Shown: piece after piece, positions 34,383 through 45,049 of the stretch
How the letters are laid out: the number at the start of each line of letters is the position of its first letter
Position numbering within the stretch: the first letter of the stretch is position 1
Assembly (NCBI GenBank): GCA_035578175.1
Contig: JAQMRL010000001.1
Span: 376,717,220-376,781,219 of the forward strand
Reading direction: 5' to 3'
DNA from: Catonia carolina
Lineage: Eukaryota > Arthropoda > Insecta > Hemiptera > Achilidae
DNA length: 64,000 bases
Notes under the pieces: model-generated
Database searches by the model: none
Told to the model about the DNA's origin: nothing
What the model saw: only the letters and a program-made list of their open reading frames with translations
Position numbers and translations under genes: made by a program

Positions 34383-35471
34383 TTACTTTCTCTTACCTAT
34401 ATGAATATATAGAAAGGAAAGTATTTTTTTTCATGTTGGTTTTTCAAAATCCAGTTTTCGCCGGATGTACACGTTTTCAGACCCCCTGAAACCAAAAAAA
34501 TCATGTTTTTAGCGACAGGTGTGGGTGTGAACAAAATATCTCAAGAACGCAACATTGTACAAACTTTAAACTTGAAACTTAAGTCAGTTAGGTACTACTA
34601 AAGAACCCGACACGAACATTTTCATCAAAGTTAGTCACATGGAAGTAGTAGTTTATTCTTGTCATTTTTCATTTTTTTGCGATTTTCTCAAAAACGGCCC
34701 CTACGTTTTTTTAAAAATCACCTTATTTACTACATTTTTTATTCTCTATAAGATAGGGTAGGGGCCATGTCTGCTGAAATTCTTGGGAGGCTGTGCTCTC
34801 GTAGAAAAAAATGGTTGTTGTAAGATTACGGCTTTAATATGCATTTAAGCGCAAAAAATGTACAATAAAAGTTATAGAGAATTTAAAAACCTACAACTTT
34901 TATTTGAAACATTTCTTTGTATACCGCTTAGTTTAGCGGTAATTAGCGATTGTCTGCTTTTTTCACTAAAATGTGTAAAAAATTGATTTTTTAAGATTCA
35001 GCCTTAGTATGGATTTTACGACAAAATTGTATAATCAAATTTATAAGAAATTAAAAGATCTACAACTTTTATTTAAAACATTTTTCTCTACAGAGTCTAT
35101 TTTTTTTTTTTTTGGTTTAACGTCCGACTGTTTTGCAAATTGCTGCTAATGCAGACGGTGAAGGATGAAATGAATTTTTTGTAACGTATGAAAAATGCCA
35201 TGCCCGAGTGGGATTCGAACCCAAGACCGCGTGATGAGAGGCGAGCACAGAGTCTAGTTTAGCGTAAAAGAATGATTTTACGTAATTTTAAGCCAAACTG
35301 AGGTTGATTTTCATTTTGCTTATTTCATTCTTGATTAAAATAAAATAATGTTTTCTGAGGTTAGTTTTTTGTTTATTTTTAATGTGTTATTAGTAATATT
35401 AAGTAATATTGTTCATCATTTGCATTGGCAAGAGAAAGTTGTGAGAGTGTTTCACACCAGATTTTTTTTTT
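34383..35471 (+). mobile_element. Helentron-like element, copy 7, carrying a nested SINE
   Basis: Complete ends: TTACTTTCTCTTACCTATAT hairpin at the left and GGCAAGAGAAAGTTGTGAGA with CACACCAGATTTTT at the right. The microsatellite is reduced to GTGTGGGTGTGAAC. An S2 SINE is inserted at 35100-35246. Confidence 0.85.
35090..35256 (-). mobile_element. SINE family S2, complete, nested, 10-bp target duplication
   Basis: ACAGAGTCTA flanks a 147-bp insert (35100-35246). On the minus strand it runs from GCTCGCCTCTCATCACGCGG through the B box GGGTTCGAATCCCAC, then GGGCATGGCATTTTTC and GTCTGCATTAGCAGCAATTT, to GTCGGACGTTAAACC and a run of A. This copy defines both ends of S2. The family's A-box half is short, so the head is probably 5'-truncated. 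Confidence 0.9.
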
Positions 35472-35781
35472 GTAGATGACAATGTTAACGACTAGATATG
35501 TGTTTACTCGTATATCTCATTAACTGAGTAATTAGAAAGATGATAAAATGTTAAAGTTTTAAATAAATACCTTAGTAAGTAAATTTGTAAAAAAACTAGA
35601 AAACATCCATTTATAAATAAAATCCACTCATGAAATAAAAATATGAAATTTAAAACCTATGCAGGATTTTCCTTAGGTAACCGTAAAGAAAGACAAATCG
35701 ATTTCTTGTCATGCTACAATTTATTATACAGTTTGTTTGAAAATCAATTATTTTTTTAAAAAATACCAGTGTAAATCTTAC

Positions 35782-35866
35782 GTATACATTTCGTTTTCCC
35801 TAGTAAACTTGTTATTAAAATTACAATAATATACGGTCAACTTGAGATGTTTAAGTAAGAATTCAC
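35782..35866 (-). CDS. Candidate exon C of an unrecognised gene
   Basis: On the minus strand an acceptor (TTTTTAATTCAG, 35867-35868) opens a frame of 27 codons reading EFLLKHLKLTVYYCNFNNKF onward to NEMY. It ends at a strong donor (TAC then GTAAGA, 35780-35781). Entry phase fits exon B (36198-36335). If the donor is not used, the frame stops at TAA three bases later. No homology recognised; moderate chance of coincidence. Confidence 0.25.
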
Positions 35867-36197
35867 CTGAATTAAAAATTATTAATGCATATTTCAATAC
35901 TAATATAAATCTACTCACTTTTTGCCTAAAATTTCCTTTTCTAATATAATACAAATCAAATTATTACAAGTTACTTTCTATTTGAATTTACAGCTCAGTG
36001 ATCCATGGATCTGCTAAAAAGCCCAGTATTAAATATATCAATACATTTCAATACAAAATTTTATGATCATTCCATTGACTAACATATGGCAGCAAAAAAA
36101 AACAACTATAATGTTCAAACAATAGAATTAACTATAAAGAAACTTTACCCACGCTTTCGCAGCAAACTACACTCACAAATCAAGTCACTGTCCATAC

Positions 36198-36335
36198 CTC
36201 TCGTACCAAATAACCACGTAGAAGATTGATCAGCCAATGAATTATATTGTGAAGTGACTTGAGGGAGTACGGCTGGATGGATTCTTCTGACAAGTGCCAA
36301 GAAAATTAACATTACAGGCATGATACATTCTGGTC
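36198..36335 (-). CDS. Candidate exon B of an unrecognised gene
   Basis: 138 bp, exactly 46 codons' worth, between an acceptor (TACTAAAACAG, 36336-36337) and a donor (GAGAG then GTATGG, 36196-36197). It reads PECIMPVMLIFLALVRRIHP then AVLPQVTSQYNSLADQSSTW, and LFGTR. Its base composition is clearly less AT-rich than the flanks. It enters in phase 1, matching the exit of exon A. The residues look like a globular protein with a short hydrophobic stretch, but I do not recognise the family. The 69-codon ORF containing it extends a little further. Confidence 0.33.
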
Positions 36336-36851
36336 CTGTTTTAGTATTAAACAAATTTAACTTATTTTATCAAATAGAGTCAAAAATGGTATTAAATTAT
36401 GATTTTTAGAAATATATGATATATTACTAGAAAGGTTTTGTGAAATTGTTTGGAGTTTATTCACAAAAATTTACGGCTAAAGCGGAAGAAACATGGTTAT
36501 GTATTGTAAAATTAATTTAATTTTATATTTCACAAAGTTTACTTTAACTTTAATTTTTGCAATCAGTATTTATGAACATAAAAATTGAACAAAAAGGGAA
36601 CCCTCATTGAACAACTATCAATATTCACATGTCATAAATATTACAGACGTAAAACCAATAATTTTTTAAATAACACAAATATTTGGTAATATATTTTTAA
36701 AATATTTATTTTATTTGTAACAGTACCTCTTAGAAAAGCGTAATTCATTTAGAAAAAGTGAAAGCAGAAGTAAGTAAACAGGAACTGTTGAAAGCTGCGA
36801 TTATAGGTTTTTTGGTCAACGGCCAAATTCTATCACAAACAGATGGCTTAC

Positions 36852-37013
36852 TTTTTTCTAAATCTGTCATCGTTTTAAACAATACAGTCAGCTTTACGTC
36901 TGATTTTCGGAAATAATATTTCATACTGAAAAATTCATTAGAAAACTTTATTTTCATAGGATGTTTTACTGATACGATACAGGTGAATCTCGAAAAATAT
37001 TTTAACTCATTGA
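36852..37013 (-). CDS. Candidate exon A of an unrecognised gene
   Basis: 162 bp between an acceptor (TTTTTATTAATATTAG, 37014-37015) and a donor (AAAAAA then GTAAGC, 36850-36851). The frame is open throughout: NELKYFSRFTCIVSVKHPMK, then IKFSNEFFSMKYYFRKSDVK, then LTVLFKTMTDLEK. It exits in phase 1, which exon B accepts. No initiator exon was found upstream, so a 5' part would lie beyond 37015 or the model is wrong. No family recognised. Confidence 0.33.
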
Positions 37014-37296
37014 CTAATATTAATAAAAATAATTAAGACAATTTAAACAATTTTTTTAAATAATTGGATATAAATCTACAGAATTTACATTTTTAATTTT
37101 TTGAGACATAAAAAAACTAGCTGACTTTGTAAATTAATCCCCACAATGATACTAATTTATTCTTTAACAACCAATTTCGTATTTACATTAACACTTATAA
37201 TCTTATTTTGCGATGTTTTGTATCAGTGTTATTTATGAAAAACAGATGTGGACATGAATAAACAATTCCCATAAAAGCAAACGGAACTACATAACA

Positions 37297-37540
37297 CCGC
37301 CACCAGAATTGTAGCACCAACAAAAAATTTAATTAAATTATTTTGTTATTTAATTTGCAATATCTCGCTACGACGTTTACTTATTTTCATGTTCGGAATT
37401 TTCGCAGAATCCAGAAAAAGATTTCGTTAAAACCATGTAAAATATTTTAAAATTCGTTTGGTAGAACTCTGTATTTAAGGATAAACAGAATCTTCATTAA
37501 AAATGCACTGAACCTGATTTTGCGTTTTAAATATAATGAT
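37297..37540 (+). repeat. Dispersed repeat, copy 2 (partner at 10985-11258)
   Basis: Contains GTAGAACTCTGTATTTAAGG, AAACAGAATCTTCAT and TTTTAAATATA in the same order as the first copy, with AACACCGCCACCAGAA at the left. Similarity outside these blocks is weak. Confidence 0.5.
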
Positions 37541-37956
37541 TAATTGTGTAAGAATAAATTGTGTTTTACGGTATGAAATAATAACTTATTCTCTGTTGAG
37601 TAACAAGTACTATAATATTGATCACAGTAAACGAGAAACAAACAAACGACAATTTAAACAAAGAGATAATTTTAAAATTTAATTATTTTAAATAGTTATG
37701 TAAAGTCACTTCAGCTTTCAGATTATTGTAACTGAACTCATTCTTTTAAACGAATTTCTTTTTTAGAAATTTGATGTTGAACAAATTTTTCAGAGCTTAC
37801 CAATAAATCAAACCCAGGAGTTTGTAATTACCATTATGCAAAAAGAAAATTAGGAATAGACATTCTAATTTTAAATTTGAAGACTTTTTTTGTTGAAACC
37901 ATAATTTTTTCGGTATCTTAGACCGTAAAAGGAACTAATTAGGTCCCAAAAGCCCA

Positions 37957-38367
37957 CAGTTTAAATGATTTTTGTTTAGATCATCAGCCGAAGGCTGGTT
38001 TGATCCTGTAGAGGTTTTACTAAGTAAAATGAAGAGTGAGGTAGTTTACAATTGCCTTCATCACTGAGTGGAAAAGTACGCTTATCAGCATGCCGGGCCC
38101 TCTGAGAAGGACATATTTTCCACTCTGCAAATGACACCTTCAATTCATTCACTACAGGGTCTGGCTGTATAATGAAATTCATTACTTTCTGAGGAGAAAC
38201 TCTGATTAGTATCTTTTACACCTCTGCATCTTCTGTTCTTTAATGATTCAGTCATTTAATTGGCTGACCATGTGATAAGAAACAGAACTATTTATTTTAG
38301 CCCTGTAACGAATAGATTGAGTGTAATTTGACACTCCACGTGTTTGTTATGGGCAGTTTAAATGATT
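37957..38367 (-). mobile_element. SINE family S4, complete, 14-bp target duplication
   Basis: CAGTTTAAATGATT flanks a 383-bp element (37971-38353). The ends and body are as in the 32827 copy, with a small deletion in the AATAATTTG part. The 68-codon minus-strand ORF within is a shadow. Confidence 0.9.
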
Positions 38368-38894
38368 GTGAATCGTCAAATATAGAATTGAAAAGTTAAT
38401 TTTTAAACCCAAGACTTTTCAACTGCATCTTAAGTACGTTAATAACTGCGCCATCGTTTAAGTTGATATTAACTTCTACCAATATATTGAGAAATACCAA
38501 ACTATTTAACAAGATGTGATTTTAGTTAATGCTTGATTAAATATTGGTTTGTAAATTATATTCTAGGAGATCAGTTTGTTTTAATAGGCTGCTTTTGTAG
38601 ACATTATCGCTAACCAATATAATTAAGTCTATGGTAACAATGAGATTCTTAAGTGTACCAAATGAGCAGAGGTAAATTCTGAAATAACATTCATTGGTTA
38701 GTTAAACTCCTATGTACGGTCCTGTAGGCGTCTGGATGAGTACTTTGAGGTTTGCTAATTGTCCAAGACAAAGTTATTAGAATGACGCATTCAAATATAA
38801 GTAGACTATTAAGGGGTAATGAATAAATTGATTTCAATTTTCACTTAATAAATTTTGATGCTTATGAAAATTAATCTTTTTTTGTCTTTAATTT
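38368..38894. other. No gene seen
   Basis: AT-rich spacer without a supportable feature. Confidence 0.5.
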
Positions 38895-39371
38895 TTACGG
38901 TACTCTACATTGAGCTGCACAACTTCCGTATTTAATATTTAAATGATGGCGGGAAATTACACTTTAAGGAGAAGAGGTACCCAGTGATACATTCTCCGTT
39001 CAAAACTTCGGGTATTGACCGTCATTCAGACCAAGAGGTCTCTACTCCATTTTCGCTTTAAACGACGCAAAGTTGGGAAGTTCCTTGTAGCTAGATCTGG
39101 GCTAGTTGGTTTGGATGGTCATCTAGTCTTTCGTGAATTGTACTATACAAGGACGCGGTTAGCTCCTTTACTGTAGGAATTTTGAAATCGTCGTGGAGGG
39201 TTTTATTGCCTACATAAAAAAGAGCACCAGAAGCAAGTCTTAAGAATTTTGATTGAAAGCCCTGGATCGACTTTAAATTACTCTCTATCGTTATTCCAAA
39301 AAGCTGGACACCATAAATCCAGATTGGTCTTAATAGGGATTTGTGTATTAAAATCTTACAACCAATCTAAG
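38895..39371 (-). mobile_element. Jockey-type LINE 3' fragment with one frameshift
   Basis: On the minus strand the frame reads KILIHKSLLRPIWIYGVQLF then GITIESNLKSIQGFQSKFLR and TLHDDFKIPTVKELTASL, ending NQLAQI and a stop. One base further the frame resumes as LATRNFPTLRRLKRKWSRDL and LV before a stop. LRPIWxYGxQLxG, QxFQSKxLR and LHxDxxIPTVKE are hallmarks of the Jockey clade. Comparison with the copy at 47463 shows that a single missing base causes the break. A 3' untranslated part of about 120 bp follows. Confidence 0.92.
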
Positions 39372-39583
39372 AATAATTTTTTAATTTAGGTTTTTGTAAC
39401 ACATGTGTCTGAATCAACAATTGCGTATTCGTTATTCTTAAATTATGCAATGTTTTGTAATACCTATTGTAGACAATTATCTTCCTATATAAATTAGTAC
39501 TTTGTTTCAATATTTTTCATTTATAAGATTGATAAACTTTTGAATAAAAGCTTTCATAAAACTGTTCGACAATGCTACTGTAA
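39372..39583. other. Spacer, no feature
   Basis: AT-rich, between the LINE truncation point and the GC-rich segment. Confidence 0.5.
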
Positions 39584-40005
39584 AGTTTACGTAAATGCCT
39601 ACTTAAAGAGGAAGTTAATCTGGAAGACTTTCTTATCATGAATGTAGATCCTTTTGAAACATCGGTCGGTAGTCACTCTTCCTTCTTTTCAAAATCTTAC
39701 TTTCGTCGGGACGATAACAAAGAGTTCGACAACAGCGTCTGCGGCGTCGAGGACGACGTCGGCGAGTAGGAGCTGTGTTTGTAGCGAAAGGGTGGTGAAG
39801 TGGTGAAGAGGAGTGGCGCGACGCCCTGTGCGGACCTTTTGTATTGATTTTTCCTTTTTGAGGGCAGAGACGGCGCTGTTACGATATCACTAGGCCAACG
39901 CTTATCTTGGCAAATACCACAGCTTGGTCTGCCTCCTTGCAATACACAAATCATTGAACTTGTTTTTAATTTATTCTTTGAATTCCGTTTGGCTGGCTTA
40001 GAACA
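39584..40005. other. GC- and CpG-rich, coding-like segment on both strands
   Basis: A sharp compositional island in AT-rich DNA, densest at 39700-39950, with many CpG dinucleotides. On the plus strand a frame is open to a TAG at 39767-39769. Its ATG at 39638 gives 43 residues starting MNVDPFETSVGSHSSFFSKS and ending VCGVEDDVGE. On the minus strand a frame runs from about 40000 to 39697, containing MICVLQGGRPSCGICQDKRW, a Ser/Pro/Thr-rich middle and a CxxC. Neither resembles a family I know. It could be a host exon or promoter, or part of a mobile element. Confidence 0.35.
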
Positions 40006-40326
40006 TCGTCATTTTGCTCAAGTTCTCATTTTTTCTCCCCACCCCCTTAAAAATTCCCCCCTTTCCTTCTGAGAGGGAAAATCGATCTATGAACAGAATT
40101 CTCTTTTCTCTAATTTATTTTTATGATTTACTGTTGACGGTATTTTTTTGTATTTCTTTTAATGCTACTTATGAATGTAATAAGGGAATATTCACTTATT
40201 GATTCCGTCACCTAACTAACAAAATGTACTACAGTATTTTTTTTAATACAATTTATTTATACATTAAATACAAGCTACTGATAAATAAACTTCGCAGAAA
40301 TTGAATTTCAACTAATCTGTGAATTT
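40006..40326. other. No gene seen
   Basis: The ORF at 40014-40202 (62 codons) has no recognisable feature; the rest is AT-rich. Confidence 0.5.
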
Positions 40327-41252
40327 TTACTTTCTCTTGCCTATATGAATACATAGGAAGGAAGTATTGTTTTCATGTCGATATTTCGAAATCGAGTTTT
40401 CACCGGATCTACACGTTTTCAGACCCCCTGAACCCAAAAAACATGTTTTTAGCAATTTGTGTGTGTGTGTGTGTGTTAACACAATATCTTAAGAACAGAA
40501 CATCGTAAGAACTTGAAACTTAAGTTAGGTACTACTACCGAACCCGACACGAACATTTTCGTCAAAATTGGTCAACCGGAAGTAGTACCTAGTTTATTCG
40601 TGTCATTTTTCACTTTTTTGCAATTTACTCAAAAACGGCTCCTACGATTTTTTAAAAAATTGCCTCATTCATTAAATTTTGTATGTTCTACATGACAGCG
40701 TAGGCGCCATGTCTGCTGAAACTCTTGAAAAGGCTGTTTGCTCAAAAAAAATTGTTTTTTTAACATTGCACCTTTATTATGTATTTTAGCGCAAAAAAGT
40801 ATATAATAACAGTTGTAGAGAATTTAAAATCCTATAACATTTATTTCAAACATTTTTTTTGTATAACGCTTAGTTTAACGGTAATCAGCGATTTTCAGTT
40901 TTTTCACGAAAATGTGTAAAAAATCGATTTTTAAAAGATTTCAGCCTTAGCATGCATTTTACGGCAAAAGTGTGACAATCAAATTTATAGGAAATTGAAA
41001 GATCTGCAACTTTTATTTAGAGCATTTTTCTCTACAGACTCTGGTTTAGCGTGAAAGAGTGATTTTCCGTATTTTTAAGCTAAACTGAGGTTGATTTTCA
41101 TTTTGCGTCTTTCACTCATGATTAAAATTAGGTTATGTTCATTGAGTTTAGCTTTTTGTTTGTTTCTAATGTTTTATGACTAATGTTAGGTTATATTGTT
41201 AATTATTTGCATTGGCTAGAGAAGTTGTGTGAGAGTTTCACACCAGATTTTT
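40327..41252 (+). mobile_element. Helentron-like element, copy 8
   Basis: Complete: TTACTTTCTCTTGCCTATAT hairpin end, CACCGGATCTACACGTTTTC, a GT run at about 40459-40476, GCGCCATGTCTGCTGAAA, TATAACGCTTAGTTTAACGG, and the end with GAGTTTCACACCAGATTTTT. The right subterminal repeat has lost two bases (GGCTAGAGAAGT). Confidence 0.85.
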
Positions 41253-41599
41253 TATCTTCAATACAAATGCTAGTATTATTTACCTAAGGGTTGTTTAATG
41301 AAATAACAAGAAAAATTTTAAAACAAACAAATTGATTAATAACTGTGGTTTAAATTGCTTGTAATTTGCTTGGGTTGGAGAAGAAATTTGTGATCTTTCT
41401 ACGAAGGTAGCTGTCGGTTTCACTTTGAAGTTACGGTCAAATTAGTGTACTTAAACTTTCAGTAGCTATCTGGTAGGTCTAACTGGGTGTGAATACTAAG
41501 GTAAAAAGGAGTCAAGTTAAATGTTGTCAGATTTTTCTTTGAAAAGAAAACGGATTTAAATTACTTTTGAATGAATTAACAGAATATCCTTCGTAATAA

Positions 41600-41790
41600 A
41601 TTTTAACATTGTTCCCTTTAAACGTCAATTTAAAAATTTTGAATCATATGTGTATTTACGGAGATTGTTCTCTGAAACGCTGAAATTACTACGAAGACCA
41701 AACTTATCAGACTGAAAAAAATCTGACGATCTATATCAAATCTACGGGTAGGAAGTAATAAATGCCTAAATAATTTTTTTTAACTTTATT
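41600..41790 (+). repeat. Direct repeat, copy 1 of a frame-conserved pair
   Basis: Aligns with 42400-42590. The shared part reads, in the same frame, ESYVYLRRLFSETLKLLRRP here and DSHEYLRRPFSKTMKLLRKP in the second copy; differences are largely conservative. This copy stops soon after (TGA). The two copies flank an S4 SINE. The source protein is not recognised. Confidence 0.6.
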
Positions 41791-41845
41791 TCCTAATTTT
41801 GAACAGTGCTACAAAATCATAACCACCAAATTTAATGACAAATAT

Positions 41846-42230
41846 GTTGTTGTTTAGGTCACCAGCCGTTGAACCACTAAAGGCTTTACTAAGTAAAACG
41901 AGGAGAGAAGTGGTTTACCATTACTTTCCTCACTTAGTAGAATAGTATGCTTATCAGCATACCAGACCCTCTGAAAAGTATTTACTTTCCACCCTGCAAA
42001 ATGACGTCTTCACTTCATTCGCCACAGGTTCTGGCTCTATAATGAAATTTATTACTCTCAGAGGAGATAACTCTGACTAGTTTCTTTTACACCTCTACCT
42101 CTTCTGTTCTTAAATGCTTCAGTCATATAATTAACCGACCATGTGATAAGAAACAGAACTATTTTTGTAGCCCTGAAACTAGCAGATCGAGTGCAAATAA
42201 TTCAACACTCCACCTGCCTGTTATGGGCAA
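41846..42230 (-). mobile_element. SINE family S4, complete
   Basis: TGTTGTTGTTTAGGTCACCA at the tail side, AAGTAAAACGAGGAGAGAAG in the body and CACCTGCCTGTTATGGGCAA at the head side. A small deletion removes the GGCTGGTTT part. GACAAAT / GATAAAT beside the ends is a possible decayed target duplication. Confidence 0.85.
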
Positions 42231-42330
42231 GATGATAAATGTAGAAACAGAATAACGCGGATAACGTGATTAAGAAGTCAATATGCACAATATCCCTTAG
42301 TATTACAAAAGTGAACTATTTGGTTAGAAA

Positions 42331-42590
42331 TTGTCCAAAAATAATATCGGAATAGATAACACAATTATAGAAATTCAAATAAAAATCATAACAGTTGTCT
42401 CATGTACTGGGAATGAAAAATGGCAATTACAAAATTTTGACTCACATGAGTATTTACGGAGACCGTTCTCTAAAACGATGAAATTACTACGAAAACCTAA
42501 CTATGAGATTGAAAAAATCGGAAGTTACATGTAAAATCTACGAGTTTGATTTAATAAAGCCCTAAACAATTTGTTTAAACTATATTATTC
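42331..42590 (+). repeat. Direct repeat, copy 2, within a 67-codon ORF
   Basis: ORF 42331-42534 contains GNEKWQLQNFDSHEYLRRPF then SKTMKLLRKPNYEIEKIGSY. The part from QNFDS on matches copy 1. Upstream residues are rich in Ile and Asn, as expected of translated AT-rich DNA. It is either part of an old duplicated coding sequence or the tail of an unrecognised mobile element. Confidence 0.5.
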
Positions 42591-43800
42591 CTAATCGTAT
42601 TACAGTCCTAGTCATATAAGAGGGACGTGCTTTAAGGATAACGTTTTAACTCGTTTGTTATCACTGGTTTTTAATTTCTGATAAAAATTATTGTAGTAAG
42701 TTTGTACTTTCCTTTAACCGATATACGTTTAAATGCGAGAGTAAGATTTCATTCGTCATACAAAAGAGCAGTTTCGACATAGAAAGGGCAGTTTGTTGCT
42801 AAACAGAGAAATTCGGATAGAAATAATTATCCAATTTTTAATAATTCAAGACTGTGTAAATATTGTTTTTGTCCTGGAAACATAGTTTTTTTACAACTGT
42901 TTTAATCGCTTTTAAGATACACAGGGATAATGACCAGGGGTCTATGCTCAATAAACTTAATTACGATAAAAGAATAAGTATATATTTACTTCAGTCTGAT
43001 GACTGTAAGTAAAGTTCACGGGATGTAAATAAACTTGTGTGTATTCGTCACTCACATTTGGTAAATTAGAAATAATTTAATGTAGGTACTACCCAGTATT
43101 TTCCTTTAAAGTTTTTATTTATTTATTTATTATTTAATATTTTGTTTAATTTAATCTTAATTTGATAAATAACTTTATGCAATATTTAATGAATTTTTAC
43201 TTTAATTTTATATTAATTTGAATAAGGTTTGTAAGTTCTAAAGTCTCTCTCTCTCTCTCTCTTCTTTATCAACACCTCATATCCTTATAAATTCAAAATA
43301 ACTCAAGTGTATAACGATAACAATTTACTACTGTACCAATATTATTACAAACATTAAATGAAATATCAATATTTACTGTTATTACTTTATAACTGAGTCT
43401 TGTTAGACAGACTTCTGTCTGACGGAATAATTATGTTCTTCATAAATACATATATATTATCAACTCCACCATTCTTTGTCTTTAATTAATCCCTTCGAAA
43501 AATAGTATAAAACAAATATTTAAATTCTTAAATTGCAACAATTTCAGGAACCTTTAAGAAATTAACGAATGAGGTGTGAACTTGTTTATCTAATTTCTCT
43601 TAAAAAATTGTAAATAGCTGTTAATTTACAATTAAACAAAATGCTTCTGCTGCTTCAATGACAATTAAGTAATAAATAATTCATTTGTTTGAGACTGATG
43701 TTGGCAGGTAACTGTTACAAAATTTGTTACTCGAAGGATCTCCGTTTCCAGTGAGTTTTTCGGTGTTCTAATAAAAAAAAGTTTTTTGTGGATAATAAGA
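42591..43800. other. No gene seen; CT microsatellite at 43243-43263
   Basis: AT-rich spacer of about 1.2 kb. A pure CT run of about 20 bp is the only local structure. Confidence 0.55.
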
Positions 43801-44116
43801 CCCAGCGGGTTGGTTTAGAGGAAAATTTGCCACCGTGAGTCATCTAATTAACAGCTGATTTTTGGAGACGAAGATTTCTGGTTCAAATCTTAGTAAAGAT
43901 AACTTAGTTACTTTTATACGGGTTTGATTACTATACAGTGGTTACCGGTGTACTTTGATGTTTAAGATTCAATTAACCATACTCTCAGGAATGGTCGGCC
44001 TGGGTTTGTACAAGACTAAACCTTATTTACACGTCATGTAAATCATCCTCATCTCATTGGGTCACTGGGTTGCTTATTTTTCTGAATTGAACAGATTGCA
44101 ACGTACACACATTACG
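43801..44116 (+). mobile_element. SINE family S3, copy 1
   Basis: The head CCCAGCGGGTTGGTTTAGAG (A-box side) is followed by TCTGGTTCAAATCTTAG (B box). The body then has ACCGGTGTACTTTGATG, CAGGAATGGTCGGCCTGGGT, TCCTCATCTCATTGGGTCAC and CAACGTACACACA. Three copies with the same order are in the window, all on the plus strand. The body is longer than a simple tRNA SINE and probably derives from an unidentified LINE or another RNA. Confidence 0.75.
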
Positions 44117-44657
44117 AATAGTAGATGATATAACGAATACAAAATTATTGTTAAGTTGTATAGTAAAAATATATAATTTAATCGTTCATTTAAAATCGTT
44201 CAATGTTGAAATATATTGTCAAAAAATTATATCAAATTAGAAAGTGAATCATGTTGCAACATAAGTAATTAAGTTTTTTAACATTTCAGCCATTTAAAAA
44301 ATTATTCTGATGTACATCAGTAATTTGTTCTGAACTTAACGTAAAGTGTTTATATGGCTATTTTTAGGTAAAGTTTGTTTTTTGTTTGCGTGGGAGAAAG
44401 CCTATTGCCAAAGAAAATGTACCTAAGTAGAGAATGATAAAATCATGTAAGTAACAAAAAATTTACACAAGAGCGTTATATCAACAATTTATAAAAAAAA
44501 CTAATACTTTTAAACGTGGATAATACTTGCATGATTTTAAAATTTAATCAGTGGTAAAATAATTTTACAAACATTGTTGAGACAGAAAATTATTTTAGAT
44601 GATCTTTTAATGATAACTGATATATATAACAATAATTTTAATAAGCGTTTTTTATAC

Positions 44658-45049
44658 GCCCATAATGAGCAGGAGAGTGTTAAATTAATTGCACTCGATC
44701 TGCTGGTTCCAGGGCGACAAAAATAGTTCTGTTTCTTATCATATAGTCAGCCAATTGTATGACTAAACTATTTAAAAGTAGAAGAGGTAGAGGTTTAAAA
44801 AACAGTAGTCAGAGTTGTCTTCTCTGAGAGTAATGCATTTCATTATACAGTTAGACTCTTGTATTGAATGAAGTAAAGGTGTCATTTTTCGGGTGGAAAG
44901 TGGGTGCTTTTCGAAGGGTATGGCATGCTGATAACCATACTCCTTTAACTCAGTGAGGAAGGCAAAAATAAACCACCTCATTCCTCGTTTTTACTTAGTA
45001 AAACTTCTACAGGTTCAAACCAGTCTTTCAGCTGTTGACCTAAAAAACA
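44658..45049 (+). mobile_element. SINE family S4
   Basis: GCCCATAATGAGCAGGAGAG at the head, GAGGAAGGCAAAAATAAACC in the body and TCAGCTGTTGACCTAAAAAA at the tail. AAGCGTTTTTTAT / AAGGTTTTTTTTAT at the borders may be a diverged target duplication. The 69-codon minus-strand ORF is a shadow. Confidence 0.8.
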
